5,878 nt of DNA from Spirochaetaceae bacterium (lineage in GTDB: Bacteria; Spirochaetota; Spirochaetia; Treponematales; Breznakiellaceae). Below, piece by piece: positions 5,388-5,878 of this stretch; within the stretch, counting starts at the first letter, position 1; every line of letters begins with the position of its first letter. The stretch covers positions 1 through 5,878 of the forward strand of contig JAISQV010000201.1 in assembly GCA_031273985.1 (NCBI GenBank), given 5' to 3'. A program made the translations under genes and the position numbers. Under the pieces are notes generated by a model. That model was not told the DNA's origin, ran no database searches, and saw only the letters and a program-made list of their open reading frames with translations.

Positions 5388-5404
5388 CTGGCGGCGCTTC
5401 GGGC

Positions 5405-5878
5405 CTACCGTTCAAACAGTTCGTGCAGGAAAAGCGCCGCCGCCTGGGCCACATTGAGGCTGTCCAGGTTCCCCGTGCCGGGGACCCGCACCAGGACCCG
5501 GCAAGCCTCCTGCACCTCCGCGGGCAGCCCCGTCTCTTCGTTTCCCAGCACCACGGCGACGCCGGGGTTTCCCCGGTTCAGCTTTTCCCCCTGGCTGCGG
5601 ATGATTCCCGCCAGGTCCCGGAGGCGGAGCCGGGCCCGAACCTCCGCGCCTATGGTTACCACGCTTTTCGAAAGGGCCCTGAGAAAGGCGGCGGTGTCCT
5701 GCACCCGGCGGAAGGTAACGTACTCCATGCCCCCCTCGGCCACCCGGTACGTACCGGTGCTGAGCCGGGCCTCCTCATCCCCCCCGTTGATCACGATGAG
5801 GGGCGCGTCAAAAAACGCCGCCGAGCGGACTATGGCCCCCAGGTTGAGGTCGTTTCCCACGCTATGGAGGACAAGCCC
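5405..5878 (-). CDS. SpoU/TrmH-family RNA 2'-O-ribose methyltransferase, C-terminal part (5'-partial)
   Basis: 157 residues from the window edge to TAG at 5405-5407; the frame remains open to base 5878, so the GTG at 5858-5860 is only internal. The visible part is the SPOUT trefoil-knot catalytic domain. Motif 1 is LVLHSVGNDLNLGAIVRSAA (Asn and catalytic Arg), motif 2 VVLGNEETGLPAEV (Glu), motif 3 VRVPGTGNLDSLNVAQAAAL (the SLN-x-A-x-A AdoMet-binding knot). Enzymes of this family use AdoMet to methylate the 2'-hydroxyl of tRNA or rRNA nucleotides. Most members have a further N-terminal RNA-binding domain, which would lie outside the window, so the target RNA cannot be assigned. It is on the same strand as phosphofructokinase but separated by about 300 bp of hairpin-rich DNA and a separate promoter, so a shared operon is unlikely. 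Confidence 0.93.
   Translation of the reverse strand, partial: GLVLHSVGNDLNLGAIVRSAAFFDAPLIVINGGDEEARLSTGTYRVAEGGMEYVTFRRVQDTAAFLRALSKSVVTIGAEVRARLRLRDLAGIIRSQGEKLNRGNPGVAVVLGNEETGLPAEVQEACRVLVRVPGTGNLDSLNVAQAAALFLHELFER

Noticed and set aside
5260..5454. Small minus-strand protein in the hairpin-rich region
   Set aside because: Arg/Pro/Gly-rich translation of GC-rich repeats, overlapping the methyltransferase 3' end, without a credible start signal.
3735..5457. Several long plus-strand open frames
   Set aside because: They lie opposite the well-motifed phosphofructokinase; the GC-rich third positions of that gene create them, and none shows family motifs or a ribosome site.

Overview
The window looks like a piece of a GC-rich spirochaete chromosome, most likely a Treponema of the insect-gut type. 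Three things point there: a very long charged coiled-coil protein ending in a small helix-turn-helix, of a kind typical of spirochaetes; a 6-phosphofructokinase of the TP0108/BB0727-like group; and an Rpn/PD-(D/E)XK 'transposase-like' nuclease of the type that is multicopy in treponemes. The genus is inferred from protein character, not from a database match.

Layout, left to right. (1) 1-2304 (+): the 3' 767 codons of a coiled-coil protein whose start lies outside the window. It carries five 22-residue repeats near the left edge and a C-terminal helix-turn-helix-like segment. (2) 2305-2495: an intergenic region with a 17/18-bp tandem duplication, a plausible sigma-70-type promoter and a short out-of-frame start. 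(3) 2496-3356 (+): a complete Rpn-family nuclease gene, visibly less GC-rich than its neighbours. Inside it a perfect Shine-Dalgarno sits 7 nt before an in-frame ATG at 3090, so it may also make an 88-aa C-terminal protein, as Rpn 'S' antitoxins are made. (4) 3354-3620: a second, frameshifted copy of that C-terminal module with a different tail. It begins at the stop codon of the first copy. (5) 3747-5108 (-): a complete phosphofructokinase with a strong promoter, whose -35 box lies inside a perfect 8-4-8 inverted repeat. (6) 5168-5404: noncoding and rich in GC hairpins, with three degenerate copies of a roughly 49-bp unit. (7) 5405-5878 (-): the C-terminal part of a SpoU/TrmH-family RNA 2'-O-ribose methyltransferase.

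The flanking genes are ordinary chromosomal genes. The accessory part is the Rpn locus, which looks rebuilt at both ends: two start regions at the 5' end and two tails at the 3' end. The best candidate for undescribed biology is this locus read as a toxin-like nuclease with an intragenic inhibitor and a spare, now broken, inhibitor/tail cassette downstream. The palindrome over the phosphofructokinase promoter is the best regulatory lead.
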